A stretch of DNA of 64,000 bases from Henricia sp. BOLD:AAB3569 (lineage: Eukaryota; Echinodermata; Asteroidea; Spinulosida; Echinasteridae), in NCBI GenBank assembly GCA_037783545.1, contig JBBELK010000542.1:682001-746000 (forward strand). Reading direction: 5' to 3'. Of the stretch, positions 23,578-33,691 are shown piece after piece (position 1 is the stretch's first letter; the number at the start of each line of letters is the position of its first letter). The position numbers and the translations under genes are program-made. The notes beneath the pieces are model-generated. The model was given only the letters and a program-made list of their open reading frames with translations, was not told where the DNA came from and did not search any database.

Positions 23578-23587
23578 CCCATGGAAT

Positions 23588-23970
23588 GGCAGTCTGTGAA
23601 AGTCGGACCCTCCGGATCTTTGTTAAAAATTGATATTTAACGAACAGAAAGTACCTAGTTTGACTTCTAAATACGCTTACATACCTTTTACCACCATGTA
23701 TTGCACCAATTTGTAATCATACACCACATCGACTATCCACAAAGTGAAATTTTCGAAGAAATAGGCGTAGGAAGTGCAGGACACTAAGAAAAAAGAAATT
23801 GGTTTTTTTCCCACGCCGGATCTTTAAAAATAAGGCCTGTACATGGCGGTAAAAGGTATGTAAGCGTATTAAGAAGTCAAACTAGGCACTTTCAGTTCAT
23901 TAAATAGCCATTTTTGAAAAAGATCCGGAAGATCTGGAAGGATCCGGAGGGTCCGGTTTTCACCCACACC
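23588..23970. mobile_element. Second foldback at the same target site
   Basis: Arms share GTGAAA then CGGACCCTCCGGATC at the left end, with GATCCGGAGGGTCCGG then TTTCAC at the right, plus inner blocks such as AGTTTGACTTCT and AGAAGTCAAACT. CCCATGGAAT lies on both sides (23578-23587 and 23971-23980). Removing it with 23380-23577 joins the THAP coding sequence in frame. Confidence 0.8.
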
Positions 23971-24226
23971 CCCATGGAATTACCGACTCTTCTTATCGCC
24001 ACTCGCCAGACATTGCAGCGCTTCCTATTTTTCGGGAACTGATGTCCACTGCTTCCAGTACCAGAACAGTTTGGTACTGCACATGACGTGTTGGGCATGT
24101 TTTATTAACCCAGGGCCGTGTTTATTTCCCAACCCAAGCACGAAAGAAACAAAAAATTCGGGGCTCAAGTAGTCAGAAGAAACACAAAGTTGCAATCACG
24201 CTCGTAAACATGAACTTTGACACTCC

Positions 24227-24292
24227 AATGGGAGACTTTGGAAGAGCAATATCAACAGAGGGCGCCACACCTAACGGTCCCAGCGCATTTCC
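24227..24292 (-). repeat. Terminal-like unit, AGAGGGCGCC ... GGGAGACTTT
   Basis: On the minus strand it reads GGGACCGTTAGG, GCGCCCTCTG, then CCAAAGTCTCCCATTGG. The same order appears on the plus strand at 28477-28535, and a shortened version at 28548-28590, so 24.2-28.6 kb is bracketed by an inverted pair. The unit at 15585-15625 is related. Either ends of one transposon family or a shared promoter-type module. Confidence 0.6.
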
Positions 24293-25568
24293 CGCCAAGG
24301 CGACGCCAATTGAAATGCACGTATTTTCGTGCTGAAAATACGTTTGCAAATGTCGCTATAAAAGCCTGCAAAAATCAATAATGTAACGACCAAACCAATC
24401 ATTATGAAAAATCAACCATTGAAGAACTAAAATGTGCACTTTGCAGAGGAAACCCAAAACGTAGGGCCGGAAAAGTTGGTCAAAGAGAGGTTAGTAAACG
24501 CACGCATTTTTTTGTCATTTGTTTTCGATCATTTAGGCTAGCCTAGCGCCTACTGTACACATCATGCTATCGGTTGATCGTACGTAATATAACAGGAGCA
24601 TTGAACGACAGTGGCGCATGGCAGAAACCATTATATTATTATGTGTGCACGATGTACACGGTGCATGTGAAAACTCAGTTAATACTAGTAATAGGCCTAG
24701 GCCTAGCCTAGCTGTCGTCGTGTAAACATGGTAAAGGCACAGGCTAGGCCCTACCCTAAATTAGGCATACCATAGTATTAATAGCCTTTTAATTATGCTT
24801 TAAATCCGAGTACAACTGCTTAATAAACAATCAATGGAGTGAAAATATGGCATGTAGAAAACAGTCTGATCATCAGATTTGTGATGTTTACATCCCATCT
24901 CCTCAGAGGAATGATGAGAAATGCTGCCTAGGCCTATTTGTTTGTTTTCTTCAAGTTCATCATAGGGCTAGGCCTACCTTTCCATTTTCATAGCCATGCC
25001 CTAGCCTGCCCTCGAAGCCTATTCCTATCCCAATCTAGGCCTATAGGCCACACTGGCACTTGCCCTAGTCATGGAATGTTGCTTGACAGATTTGGCCCTG
25101 GCCCTGCCGAGTGTTGTGGCTTTTTTATATTTTTGAGATGCGACTCATATAAAGTGGCAAAACCAATTTCTACATATTTTTCTTAGTATGTTTAGAATTC
25201 TATTTATTTTTTATTTTGCAGTGGGAGGAGCAAACGTGATGTCACTCCACATATACATCCCTACTAGGGCATTTAAAAACATCCACAGGGACAGCAAGCA
25301 GGTAAAAGCTAAATCCCACAAATTGTCTTGCTTCAAATTTCACATCAATATGGTTTTCGAATGTGAACTTTATGTCATTGCAACATTTAATGTGAAATTT
25401 ACATACATGTATGATGTAAAATACCTGTCCTCGTTTGCTTTTATTTTGACACATTAAGTATTAAGTTTGACTTGGGCCTAAGACAGCAGGCAGATTGATT
25501 TTGTAAAAGCAGTCCTTAATGTTTCAGTTTAATAGGATTGAAGTGAGCTCTTGTCTTATTTATGACCT
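24293..25568 (+). other. Mostly noncoding; one doubtful exon near 25221
   Basis: An acceptor (ttttgcag) at 25220 and a donor (GTAAAA) near 25303 bracket a frame reading VGGANVMSLHIYIPTRAFKN. No family is recognised and no partner exon is secure. GGCCTAGGCCTAG-type words are common at 24680-24720 and 24920-25050. Confidence 0.25.
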
Positions 25569-25799
25569 GGGGCAAATTTTATAAAGTTGTTTAACAGAAA
25601 AGTTGGTTAATCCAAATTTGTTTTGCTTTATAAAAAAAATGGTTTTCAGTTGAAATCCTATATGATGTGTATTGGAATTGACTAGTGTTATGCTCTTCTT
25701 GCTAAAAACACAAGTTGGTGTACAATTTTGACTATTTTCATAAACAAATTTTTAATTTTAGCATTTGTTTCTGGTAAACAGCTTTATGAAATTGGCCCC
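25569..25799. mobile_element. GGGGCCAATTTCATAAA-end palindromic MITE
   Basis: Ends GGGGCAAATTTTATAAAG and CTTTATGAAATTGGCCCC, flanked by CCT on the left with CCT overlapping the right end. The terminal motif is shared with the Harbinger-derived elements at 8601 and 13870 and with 52903 and 56860, so probably mobilised by the same enzyme. Confidence 0.8.
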
Positions 25800-26081
25800 T
25801 GTTCCTCTGACAGATTCCGGACATGTGAAGTTAAAGCATCCAAATGAAGCAGTCAAGGCCTTCCAGGAACTGAAATCTGAATGATCCAGATCAGGCATTC
25901 ACCCATTGGCAGTCAGGATGATTACATCTTCAAGGCAGCAGAATCGGATAAAATGTAAAATGCCTGATTTAATTTGCATTTTGTGCATGTGTATTGTAAC
26001 ATTGATTTCTGCAGCTCATCCATGTGAAGGGGAAAACATTTGTCATTTAATGTCACAGTTTTAGGGTAATTCAGTGGCAGA

Positions 26082-26176
26082 TCCAGCCTCATTAGAATAG
26101 TACATTCATACAATGGATTTCAGGGGGTTGAAACCCGCTCAAATCCATTGTATGAATGTATTTTAATGAGGCTGGA
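26082..26176. repeat. Short palindrome (hairpin) at 26.1 kb
   Basis: Arms TCCAGCCTCATTAGAATAG with ACATTCATACAATGGATTT are mirrored by AAATCCATTGTATGAATGT with TTTTAATGAGGCTGGA. Loop about 20 bases. Probably a small foldback MITE. Confidence 0.75.
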
Positions 26177-26301
26177 CCCAATACTTGAAAATTACTCAAA
26201 TAAATTAAAATGTTGCCATTTAAGTATTTTATTGGGTTAACAATACATGTGAAGACTGCTATGATAGTGAAGTGTTCTTTCATTTCCTCTTCATTTCTTA
26301 A

Positions 26302-26434
26302 AGGCACAGGCTGGTCAGCAATGCGCGCGCGCCGAATTCGTGCCAAGAAATAAGCAGCTCCATGCCTTTGCTGTGGAGCTGCGTATTTCGTGGCACGAAT
26401 TTGGCGCACGCGCATTGCTGACAAGCCTATATCT
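26302..26434. mobile_element. TTAA-flanked palindrome, AGGCACAGGC family
   Basis: TTAA at 26298-26301 and 26435-26438. The right terminus is eroded to GCCTATATCT. Confidence 0.85.
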
Positions 26435-26549
26435 TTAAATAAGAACAATTTAAATGTTTACGGCATCTTTAAAACTTGCTGATAGTCTTAAGCGAACAAT
26501 TTCCATGTAAGAATTGAAAAGTTGCCCATTACTTACGCTTGATAAGTCA

Positions 26550-26960
26550 TTTTAAGGGCAAGAACTAAGAAAGTGATAAATATTGGTGGTTTATTTTATG
26601 CAACTCTGATTTTTTTTTTTCAGGCAGTCTCATGTTGTGTACATAGGGTTTGATCAATAGTCAACTGCTCAATTCTTCCCATACACAGCCCTATCAGCTG
26701 TTCGTAATTTGAAAACTAGGAAAATTTGAAGCAATTGCAGAATACCCTGCAACTCGGAAATGACTTTGGTAAAAGTTGGGAAGTTGATCATAAATTATTT
26801 TCTTTAAAATGACTCATCTAGCAATGGAATGTGCCTGCACATTTGATAAAAAAAACCAAAGGGAAAAATTTAAAATATTTGACCAAACACTTTTTTTAAA
26901 AATTCAACCCGTTTTGCACACAAGGTCAGAAGCCATGATCAACTCTCCATGACCTTATTG
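26550..26960. repeat. Dispersed repeat fragments, second cluster
   Basis: Shares AAAATGACTCATCTAGCAA, AAAGTTGGGAAGTTGATCAT and TTTTGCACACAAGGTCAGAA-type words with 16667-17165 and 22800-22960. Two partial copies appear in tandem here. Confidence 0.6.
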
Positions 26961-28476
26961 CACTTGCTTTGTTGTCCATCGATTCTCGGTCCAAACTTTC
27001 CTTCGTAAAACAATCCTCTGAAGCCAAATCTACCGAATACTACTCGGACTAAAGTTGCAGAGTATTCTGCAACTGTGCTGAAAATTAACATTTTTTGTGC
27101 GTTCTATGTATAATCATCATGTATACTGTACTTGTATAAGTTTTCTAAACCATTAATAAAAATAGCAAGCTAGAATAAGTTTTGTTTCTTTCCTTCTTAT
27201 GCACCTAACCACTCCCCCAGCACAAGCCCATCCCTTAAGCGACTTTCCCTGAGGTCCATCTTTCATCCGTCTCGTGAGTGCGTTACGTTTGTGTCCGAAT
27301 CTCCCTTTAGAAAAGCAACATTTGCGAAAAAAGTGCATGTGGAAAGTGTATCTTAGAATTGGATTTTCTGTTGATTCCAAGAGGTTATTTCATTAAAATC
27401 TTTGTTCAACCTAAACGAAAGAAATACCCACGTTTGTAATACGAGCGTTATCGAGAAGTGATGGGCACATGTTTAAAAACAAGATTTTCTGGAAAGAATT
27501 TTGTTTACTGGTTGCCACTTATTCTCCTTATAACTTAAAATAAGCACTAAAATATGCTAATAATTTAAAACGGAAGTGATTTTAGAAGTGAAAAACTGAC
27601 AGTTTTCCTTGAAAATACTTTCTGCCCTCGAAATGTATTGTGCCCTGTTCCATAGACTTACCGGTAACAAACAACGCCAGTGGCAACTAGTAAACGAAAT
27701 TCATACCGATATTCTTAGAAAACATTTTTTTAGGACGGTCCCTGTTTTGTACACGAGCCTTGACAAGGTCAACTAAGTTGATTTTTTTTCTATTAAGTAT
27801 TCATTTAGCAAAAACAAAATAAACCCCCAAAAACACAACAAAAATAAATCGGACTCTGAGCACAGACTTGCCAAACATTTTGTTCTTTTAACCCAAAAAA
27901 GATGGGGGTAGGAGGGTGGGGGTAGGAGGGTGGGGTGGAATTCCCCCTGTTAGTTGACACATAATGGAGCACGACATAAAAATATGGAGCACGACAACAA
28001 AAAAAGTGTTTTCAAAAGAAAACCTCACTGCTAAAGTCATGTTTCCTCACCATATTTACACTTTCTGGGGGTGTTTATGAAGAATTAGTGGCGAGGATGT
28101 ATGGTATTTATACCAAAAAAAGGTTTGGAAATTGATAGTGACATCAACACTGCTCATATTTTATCGTCTTTATAAAGCCGGTGAAATTGACACTGCGTTC
28201 AGTCAGTCATGTCAGTGCGTAGCGCATAGTAGTAGCGGTGACGCGCTTGAAAACCGTGACCACTGGCACTGTTGCCGTTTTTAATAAATAAACTCCACAA
28301 TTTCCCCAGTTTTTATCCTGCGTTTGGGTATCAATGATTACTCCTACCAACACATACCACAAAACACAGCATGTACAAGGCTTCATAGGTGAGAAATAGA
28401 GCCCTGAAACTGAAGAATTTTCCCGTCCCACGTAAAACAAACGGAACGAGTCATGCGAAAATTACTTCCGGGACCG
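26961..28476. other. Noncoding stretch, nothing coding recognised
   Basis: No exon supported. A short direct duplication of GGGGGTAGGAGGGTG is at 27903-27930. Confidence 0.35.
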
Positions 28477-28590
28477 TTAGACGGCGCCCTCTGGGGGCCA
28501 AAACAGGAAAGTCCAAAGTCTCCCAATGTTTACCTGACAACGAGCGCCCTCTATCGGTGATTCACGGAAAGTCGAAAGTCCCCCATTGGA
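28477..28590 (+). repeat. Two tandem copies of the GCGCCCTCT...AAAGTC unit
   Basis: GCGCCCTCTGGGGG then GGAAAGTCCAAAGTCTCCCA is followed by GCGCCCTCTATCGG then GGAAAGTCGAAAGTCCCCCA. It is the inverted partner of 24227-24292. On the minus strand both carry CTCF-like AGAGGGCGC cores. Confidence 0.65.
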
Positions 28591-28669
28591 CGGTAAGCGG
28601 CTAAAAGTGATTCATCATGACCCAATGTAAAAGTCAGAAAATCACTTGGCCTTTTAAAAGTACCAAAAG

Positions 28670-28800
28670 CCACGCCCACCTTGCCTCAAAACCACTTCGC
28701 CCTTACACCATTTATATTTCATCCGAATACCACTTTGCTTCAAAAACACTTCATGCTGTGGGTTAAGGGCGAAATGGTTTATGGGGCGAAGTGACCGTAA
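28670..28800. repeat. Low-complexity array of AAACCACTTCGCCC-type motifs
   Basis: Variants of AAACCACTTCGCCC and its complement GGGCGAAATGGTTT alternate, so the stretch is internally palindromic. The same motif forms an array at 46560-46735 and a short run at 49679-49725. Confidence 0.7.
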
Positions 28801-29590
28801 AGCTTTTTTTTTGCTGTTTTCTCAAAAGTTAGACAAAGTACAGAGCTGATTTTTGCTCGGGTTGGTTTTAATCATTCATATCTTCAATCACACAAAGAGA
28901 TAAAACCATTTGTAACGGTTTACCAATCTTATAATAGTTATAACATGGAGCTATAGTTCCATTATAATAATTTATCAGTGAGGACTCAAACTCCCAAAGG
29001 GGAGAAATTTACCATAATCTTTGAATTTTCCCAATCGGGAGACAATTGTATCAGAACAAATTTGCCTTGTCACGTGACCCCATTGATGCAGACGCTTTAC
29101 AATATACAAGCATGCGACCATAGGAGAAATCCAGGCATAAAATCTACAGCATCCCAACTGTGGGTTTGTGAAATAATTTTGAAGTGCTATCAGAGGTTAA
29201 TTTGCTGTTTCTCTGTTCACACCCTTTCCCCCAAAGTGCCCCCAAATGCAAAACCATATTGCATTTTTTTACTTGGAACCCAGGTGGTATAGTCTACATG
29301 TATCTGTCAACGCTTGCAAATTGTGTTGCCCAGAGGACCAAAATCCTTTTAATATCTTCCTTCTTTTATCAAGTATGACCAGATACTGATGGTTGGGAGG
29401 GGAAGGGGTGCTGGAATATGGGTAATGTATAGCTTGAAGTACGCTTTAGGCTGTGTGACGTGAAGGATTCATTATTCATATTGTGGCACCCCAGTGGAAA
29501 ATATATGAAAATAATCATGTTCATTGTACATGTAGATGGTTTGAATGGTCAATGTTTTCATTGTAAAAAAAACGTAGATCATGAGAAAAA
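28801..29590. other. Noncoding stretch, nothing recognised
   Basis: No supported exon or repeat. Confidence 0.3.
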
Positions 29591-29597
29591 TGATATA

Positions 29598-29668
29598 TTC
29601 CTCGTTGCGATTCCAACCCTAGACCTCGGTTAAACTGGGCAGATGCTCTACCAGCTGAGCTATGAGGC
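29598..29668 (-). repeat. tRNA-like SINE head
   Basis: On the minus strand it shows an A box (TAGCTCAGCTGGTAGAGCA) and a B box (GGTTGGAATCG) spaced as in tRNA. The acceptor stem is imperfect and the anticodon arm does not fold normally. A SINE promoter or tRNA pseudogene rather than a working tRNA. Confidence 0.65.
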
Positions 29669-29916
29669 AAAGTCAAGTGGTATGCTCCCTCAGGTTTTCT
29701 CTGAGAATTCAATTTCCACCTATTTCCTAGAACTGGATTAATCAAGTTCTGGGACATCTTTCTAGGGTAAAGGTGGTGCATTTTGGCAAGCAGGACAATA
29801 TTTTCAAACCATTGCCTTTACATTGTTTTAAAATAACAGAAACATGGTTACTTTGTTCTAGGGATAACTTAAGCCCCTATTACAAACAGTGTGACATTAC
29901 TGACAACATAAATGTG

Positions 29917-30294
29917 GGTCTTTCCACAGTAAAGGGGCATTTTGGCAACATGGACCATATTTTTGAGGAAATACCTTTCTGTACGTCTCAAAATAAAAGA
30001 AATAAGTTTAAGTTGTTCTGGAGAGATAACTTAGCCTCAAAATGGGTTACAAATAGTGTGACAACATGCCTTTCTAAAAACCATCTGTACAAATTTCCAA
30101 TATATACGTACGAGCGTATATTGGAAATTTGTACACAGGGTTTTTATAAAGGAATGTTGTCACACTATAGTTGTAACCCTTTTTGGGCCCAAGTTATTTT
30201 TTCAGAACAACTGAAACTTATTTCTTTTATTTTGAGATCAGACAAAGGTATTTTTGGGAAAATATGGTCGGCCAAAATTCCCCCTTTACCATAG
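29917..30294. mobile_element. Palindromic MITE, GGTCTTTCCACAGTAAAGG family, second full copy
   Basis: Left arm starts GGTCTTTCCACAGTAAAGGG; right arm ends CCCCTTTACCATAG. Centre near 30110 (ATATACGTACGAGCGTATAT). Confidence 0.8.
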
Positions 30295-31470
30295 TAAAAT
30301 TGTACAATGTACATCCCCTACAACATTGTCAAGCTATAATTATGATACTGCTAGTGTACCACCATCACTGAATTCAACTGATACACATAAAATAACCATA
30401 ATTGTTCAGCAGTAGTTTTACGTATGTACTACCAAGATTTATTACTGTATATGTTGCTGTCTGAAAATTACATATTTGTACAGGTAACCATATGCCGTTT
30501 TGAAATTGTAAACCATTTATAATCTATGCATTAATTTGCATTTAAAAGTAAGCTGCATTAATTAGGCCAGGAAAAAAAATGTAAACCATCTGTTTATAAT
30601 TTATGCATTTTGCATTTAAAGGTAAACTGCATTAATTAGGCCAGGAAAAAAAACCCTGTGTTTTTTCTATTAGATCAAACAAATCGTCAAGGTGGGAAAT
30701 ATCTTTTTATTTTGCTCTAAATGTTTTTAGCCAAATATATTAGGGTGGAATGGCGGTCAGTATTTTTTTGTTACCACTTGCACATTACAACATTGCAAAT
30801 ATATACAAGAGTGAACCACTTTTTCATGATTTAAAGGGGTAAAAAAAATAAAGGCGATGTACACAATTTAGGTTTTAGGTAGGCACAATAAGTTTTAATT
30901 TTTTATTGATTTTTTAGCAAAAAGATATACATGTAGGCTCTGCATTATTTTCTAGGTTGGGGCGGGTAATAGGAAACACGGCTATTTTTTATCTTGGCCT
31001 TACTGTTTAAAAATTAATCTGATATCACCTTATTTTCACGACCAAAAACACAATATGTTTCTAAGTACATGTATTAAATCACTGATTTAACCAAATTTTG
31101 GCTTTTATGAAAAATGCTAAATCAGGCCCGGAACTAAACTGGCAAATCTTCATCCCTTCTCAACTATCTCCTTTAAACTAGGCTTCTGTCATCAGTGGCA
31201 AATGGTGTGACCGAAAGTTTCTGCACAGTTTTGAAAAATCCAAGAACCAGAAGGTTAATCTCTGCTCAAGGATGTCGCACCTTGTAGCAGTCATTCCCAA
31301 TATTGAAAATCACTTTTAGCTTCTAAAGCTGTAGGCACTGGTATATCACTCACCACTGAAACAAATATGTTGTGTCTATGGATAGGATAAACAGGAAATC
31401 TAGATATTTAGGCTATTTTCCCACACCTACCAGGTACTACATGTATTGAGAGAGCTAGGTAGACTTCTAA
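30295..31470. repeat. Noncoding stretch with one tandem duplication (30510-30655)
   Basis: Two adjacent copies of about 72 bases carry AACCATTTATAATCTATGCA and GCTGCATTAATTAGGCCAGG. Nothing else recognised. Confidence 0.6.
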
Positions 31471-31760
31471 ATGCCAGTCCGCATTGGCCTTTTTTTGGGA
31501 AACTTACCGAGACGATGGGTACTTTTCCCATTTTAAGTCCAATGCGGACAGCCTAGGACGTTTTTCTCTCAGTAACCTTTCCCGAGTCCACTGGTTACTT
31601 TTCCTGGCCAACTTCTGCCCAGGAAATTGACCAGGGAACTTTTCCAGAGAAGAAAAGTCCAATGCAGACACATCGAATCGGTATGAGTGCTCTTGAAGCG
31701 TACGTCCGGGCCGTAAAGGTCAAACTGTCAAACTGTCAAAAAGTCCAAATGCGGACAGCA
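31471..31760. mobile_element. Palindromic MITE, TGCnGTCCGCATTGG ends
   Basis: Left end TGCCAGTCCGCATTGGCC pairs with right end AAGTCCAAATGCGGACAGCA. Inner copies of AAGTCCAATGCGGACA lie at 31539 and 31655. Confidence 0.7.
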
Positions 31761-31883
31761 GTAAAATTTAGCCATTTTTTATTTTACCATTAATTGTCTC
31801 GGTATTAAAAACCTTTCAAAAAACAAACTTTATACATACTTCCCCAATGCATTATATTCTTTCCCAATTCCTCACTATTTCAA

Positions 31884-32165
31884 TTGTGGTGTAATGGATA
31901 GAGCACTTGACTCGTAATTGAATATTGCAAGTTCGAGTCCCATTGCAACAAATGTCTTGTGTCCTTGGGCAAGGCACTTTGCCTCACTTGGCTCTCTCAA
32001 CCCAGGTGTATGATGGGTACCAGAATCATGCTGGGAAGGTAAACAAACTTGCTGTGTGAGGAGTGGCGAACCCCCATGCAGGCCCCACAGAAGAGTCTTG
32101 CCCCCCTCGCTAATGAAGGAGAGATGAGCACTCCCGCTTGTAATTACAAGCACGACCTTTATCTT
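31884..32165 (+). mobile_element. tRNA-derived SINE
   Basis: A-box-like TGGTGTAATGGATAGAGCA and B-box AGTTCGAGTCCCA open the element. A conserved SINE body follows, with GTCCTTGGGCAAGGCACTTT. It ends near CACGACCTTTATCTTTTTT. No coding capacity; would be transcribed by RNA polymerase III. Confidence 0.75.
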
Positions 32166-32199
32166 TTTTGAACCATATTGTTTGAGCTCGGGGTGAATA

Positions 32200-32340
32200 G
32201 ACCTTATGCACGGCGGCCATGACAGAGGGCAGTCACATTGTCACAGTGCGTCATGCATGAGTAGGCACATTGTGGATCTATTGTCGCATCATTTAAATAT
32301 GAAAAACTGTCCTCTGTCATGGCTGCCGTGCATAAGGTCT
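32200..32340. mobile_element. Palindromic MITE, AGACCTTATGCACGGCGGCC ends
   Basis: Left AGACCTTATGCACGGC and CATGACAGAGG are mirrored by CCTCTGTCATG and GCCGTGCATAAGGTCT at the right. Related copy at 60795-60932. Confidence 0.85.
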
Positions 32341-33171
32341 CTTTCACCTTAAAAAGTACATGTATCCCTTTGGTGAATTTGTAAAAATATTATCTCATTT
32401 CAAAGGTAATTACTTTGACAAATTTATAAATTTTACGTACACCATGCGTACAGGGGGAGAGGGGGGTCCAAGCCAATGTGTATGTACGCAAACTGAAAAT
32501 TTGCTTTTACTAAATTGGGAAAGGATGGACAAGTTGACCATGGCTTCAGACCTTATGTACAAAACATATTAGACAGGCCACACATTTTTCTCACACATCT
32601 CCTCAATTTAGGTTTTCCCATTAAATATGCAGTTTTTGATGCTTGATGTTATTGTATGTAAAAACAAAATGCAAAAGAAATCTCATTTATTTCAGACTTT
32701 GGAGGCGACATGTGAATCATACTAGTAGTATATATAGCACTATACATGTACTACTGAACCATTTACCAATGCTTACCATATGGAATGCGTATAGGGGAAG
32801 GGGGGTTGGAGCCACTGCGTACGCCATGCGTACAGTGGGGAGGGAGGGTCTAAAAAGTCGGCATTTCATGCGTACGTACTTTATGGACGGCCCCTTTGCC
32901 CTGATAATACTGTACCTTTAATGAATAGCCCTGTGACTATTTTACAGCCTGCTACAGTTTTATCCAGTTTTTTTTTAACACAAAACCTTTCATCACTTCC
33001 TCCCTTCAGATGCTACCATGCTTGACTGCAGCGCAAATGGCTAGATATGGAGTCTCCAAGGCACCAAGGTTAATCTATTGATCCTTGAATTGCTTACACA
33101 ACCCAACTGAAGTATTAAACCAACCCGCCAGGTGTTTGTGTAAAACACTCCAACCTTTGCTCCTCCTTATC
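32341..33171. other. Upstream region of the peptidase gene
   Basis: Contains fragments of the dispersed repeat (32520-32660). No TATA box or upstream exon could be assigned. A possible acceptor (ccttcag) at 33010 leaves room for an untranslated 5' exon. Confidence 0.3.
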
Positions 33172-33246
33172 ATGGTATGTCTGGTCAGTTTGGTCGTCCC
33201 ACCAAACGTCACCATTACTCTACTATTGGCCAATCAAGAGAGCTGA
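33172..33246 (+). promoter_or_regulatory. Overlapping upstream ORF at the peptidase start
   Basis: An ATG at 33172, five bases before the main ATG and out of frame, has A at -3 and G at +4. It encodes 24 codons and stops at 33246, inside the main frame. The main ATG (33177) has the weaker context (G at -3, T at +4). If the mRNA includes 33172, initiation at the peptidase ATG would depend on leaky scanning. Confidence 0.45.
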
Positions 33247-33691
33247 TTGTCAATGAGATAATGCATCCAAAGGGCTTCAGTAATAATCACTATGAACATT
33301 TGGACTCGGATTCAGCAGATGGGCAAAACGACGAGCCGTCTGTTGTTGTGAACTTTCGGCAGAAAGCAAGAACTAAACAATCTAATCCACCAAGGACAGG
33401 GTCGGGGATCGAGCTGTATGATTCGGATGACTGCGCAATCAGGCTTAGTCGACGTAAAAGGCAGACGTGGGCACCTTTCACGATGCATCTAAGTCACAAG
33501 ACAATCGTCGTAATTGTAGCTGCTGTGGCGGCATGCGTGGGTATCGGTATCGGTGTAATTACTGGCTGGTTCACGTCGAAAGCCAAGTATTCAGATATGG
33601 GATGGAAGGACGCTTTGCGAGATGAAGACAAGAGCGTAAAAGACTTGCTGATGAATGAGATGAAAGCTAATAACATAAAGGAGTATCTAAG
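33177..33691 (+). CDS. Peptidase exon 1: cytosolic tail and transmembrane helix
   Basis: Residues 1-171 and two bases of 172. The tail is hydrophilic with acidic ([11 protein letters not shown]) and basic (RLSRRKRQ) patches; the helix is [20 protein letters not shown]. Donor GTAGGA, phase 2. Low-complexity tails like this are not shared with human GCPII. Confidence 0.93.

Larger units (their letters stand above)
21279..24098 (-). pseudogene. THAP-domain DDE_Tnp_4 transposase, broken
   Basis: Exon 1 starts at 24098 with a THAP zinc finger: MPNTSCAVPNCSGTG, then CNVWRVAIRR, WWPSTSDIVCAKHF and, after the intron, AVPSHFAW. These supply the C2CH ligands and the AVPxxF-like motif. Exon 1 (to 23285) is interrupted by two foldbacks (23380-23577 and 23588-23970) and has one in-frame TGA. 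Donor GTAAGT at 23284 and acceptor at 22501 restore the frame to GIKLKRKRLQ. Exon 2 carries LSRMFKVCESEVYSIYTTWI (helix-turn-helix-like), then the DDE domain: TIVDGLEFPVKKP (Asp), GDSIMADKGFD (Asp), KRVHVERVIRLGKTYKIL (Glu). Frameshifts lie near 22290, 22015 and 21845. Its role would be to bind the transposon ends and cut and rejoin DNA. The catalytic triad is kept but the gene is dead. Confidence 0.82.
15543..24292. mobile_element. Two-gene DNA transposon, probably IS4EU/ISL2EU type, decayed
   Basis: Two convergent genes: a SAP-SWIM-YqaJ nuclease on + (15765-19642) and a THAP plus DDE_Tnp_4 transposase on - (21279-24098). A DDE_Tnp_4 transposase paired with a YqaJ-type nuclease is, to my knowledge, the hallmark of the IS4EU/ISL2EU superfamily. 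Terminal repeats were not paired with confidence: a GGGAGACTTT...AGAGGGC unit lies near both outer edges (15590 and 24233) but in the same orientation. Right edge uncertain; similar units in the other orientation sit at 28488-28590, so the element could extend that far. Confidence 0.55.

Noticed and set aside
23285-24098. Intron between THAP halves using GTAATT donor at 23983
   Set aside because: The interval is explained better by two foldbacks with CCCATGGAA duplications; removing them keeps the frame without splicing.
25814-25884. Exon reading DSGHVKLKHPNEAVKAFQEL
   Set aside because: Follows a plausible acceptor but no partner exon joins in phase and no family is recognised.
29598-29668. 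Functional tRNA gene on the minus strand
   Set aside because: Acceptor stem mismatched and anticodon arm irregular; reads as a SINE head.
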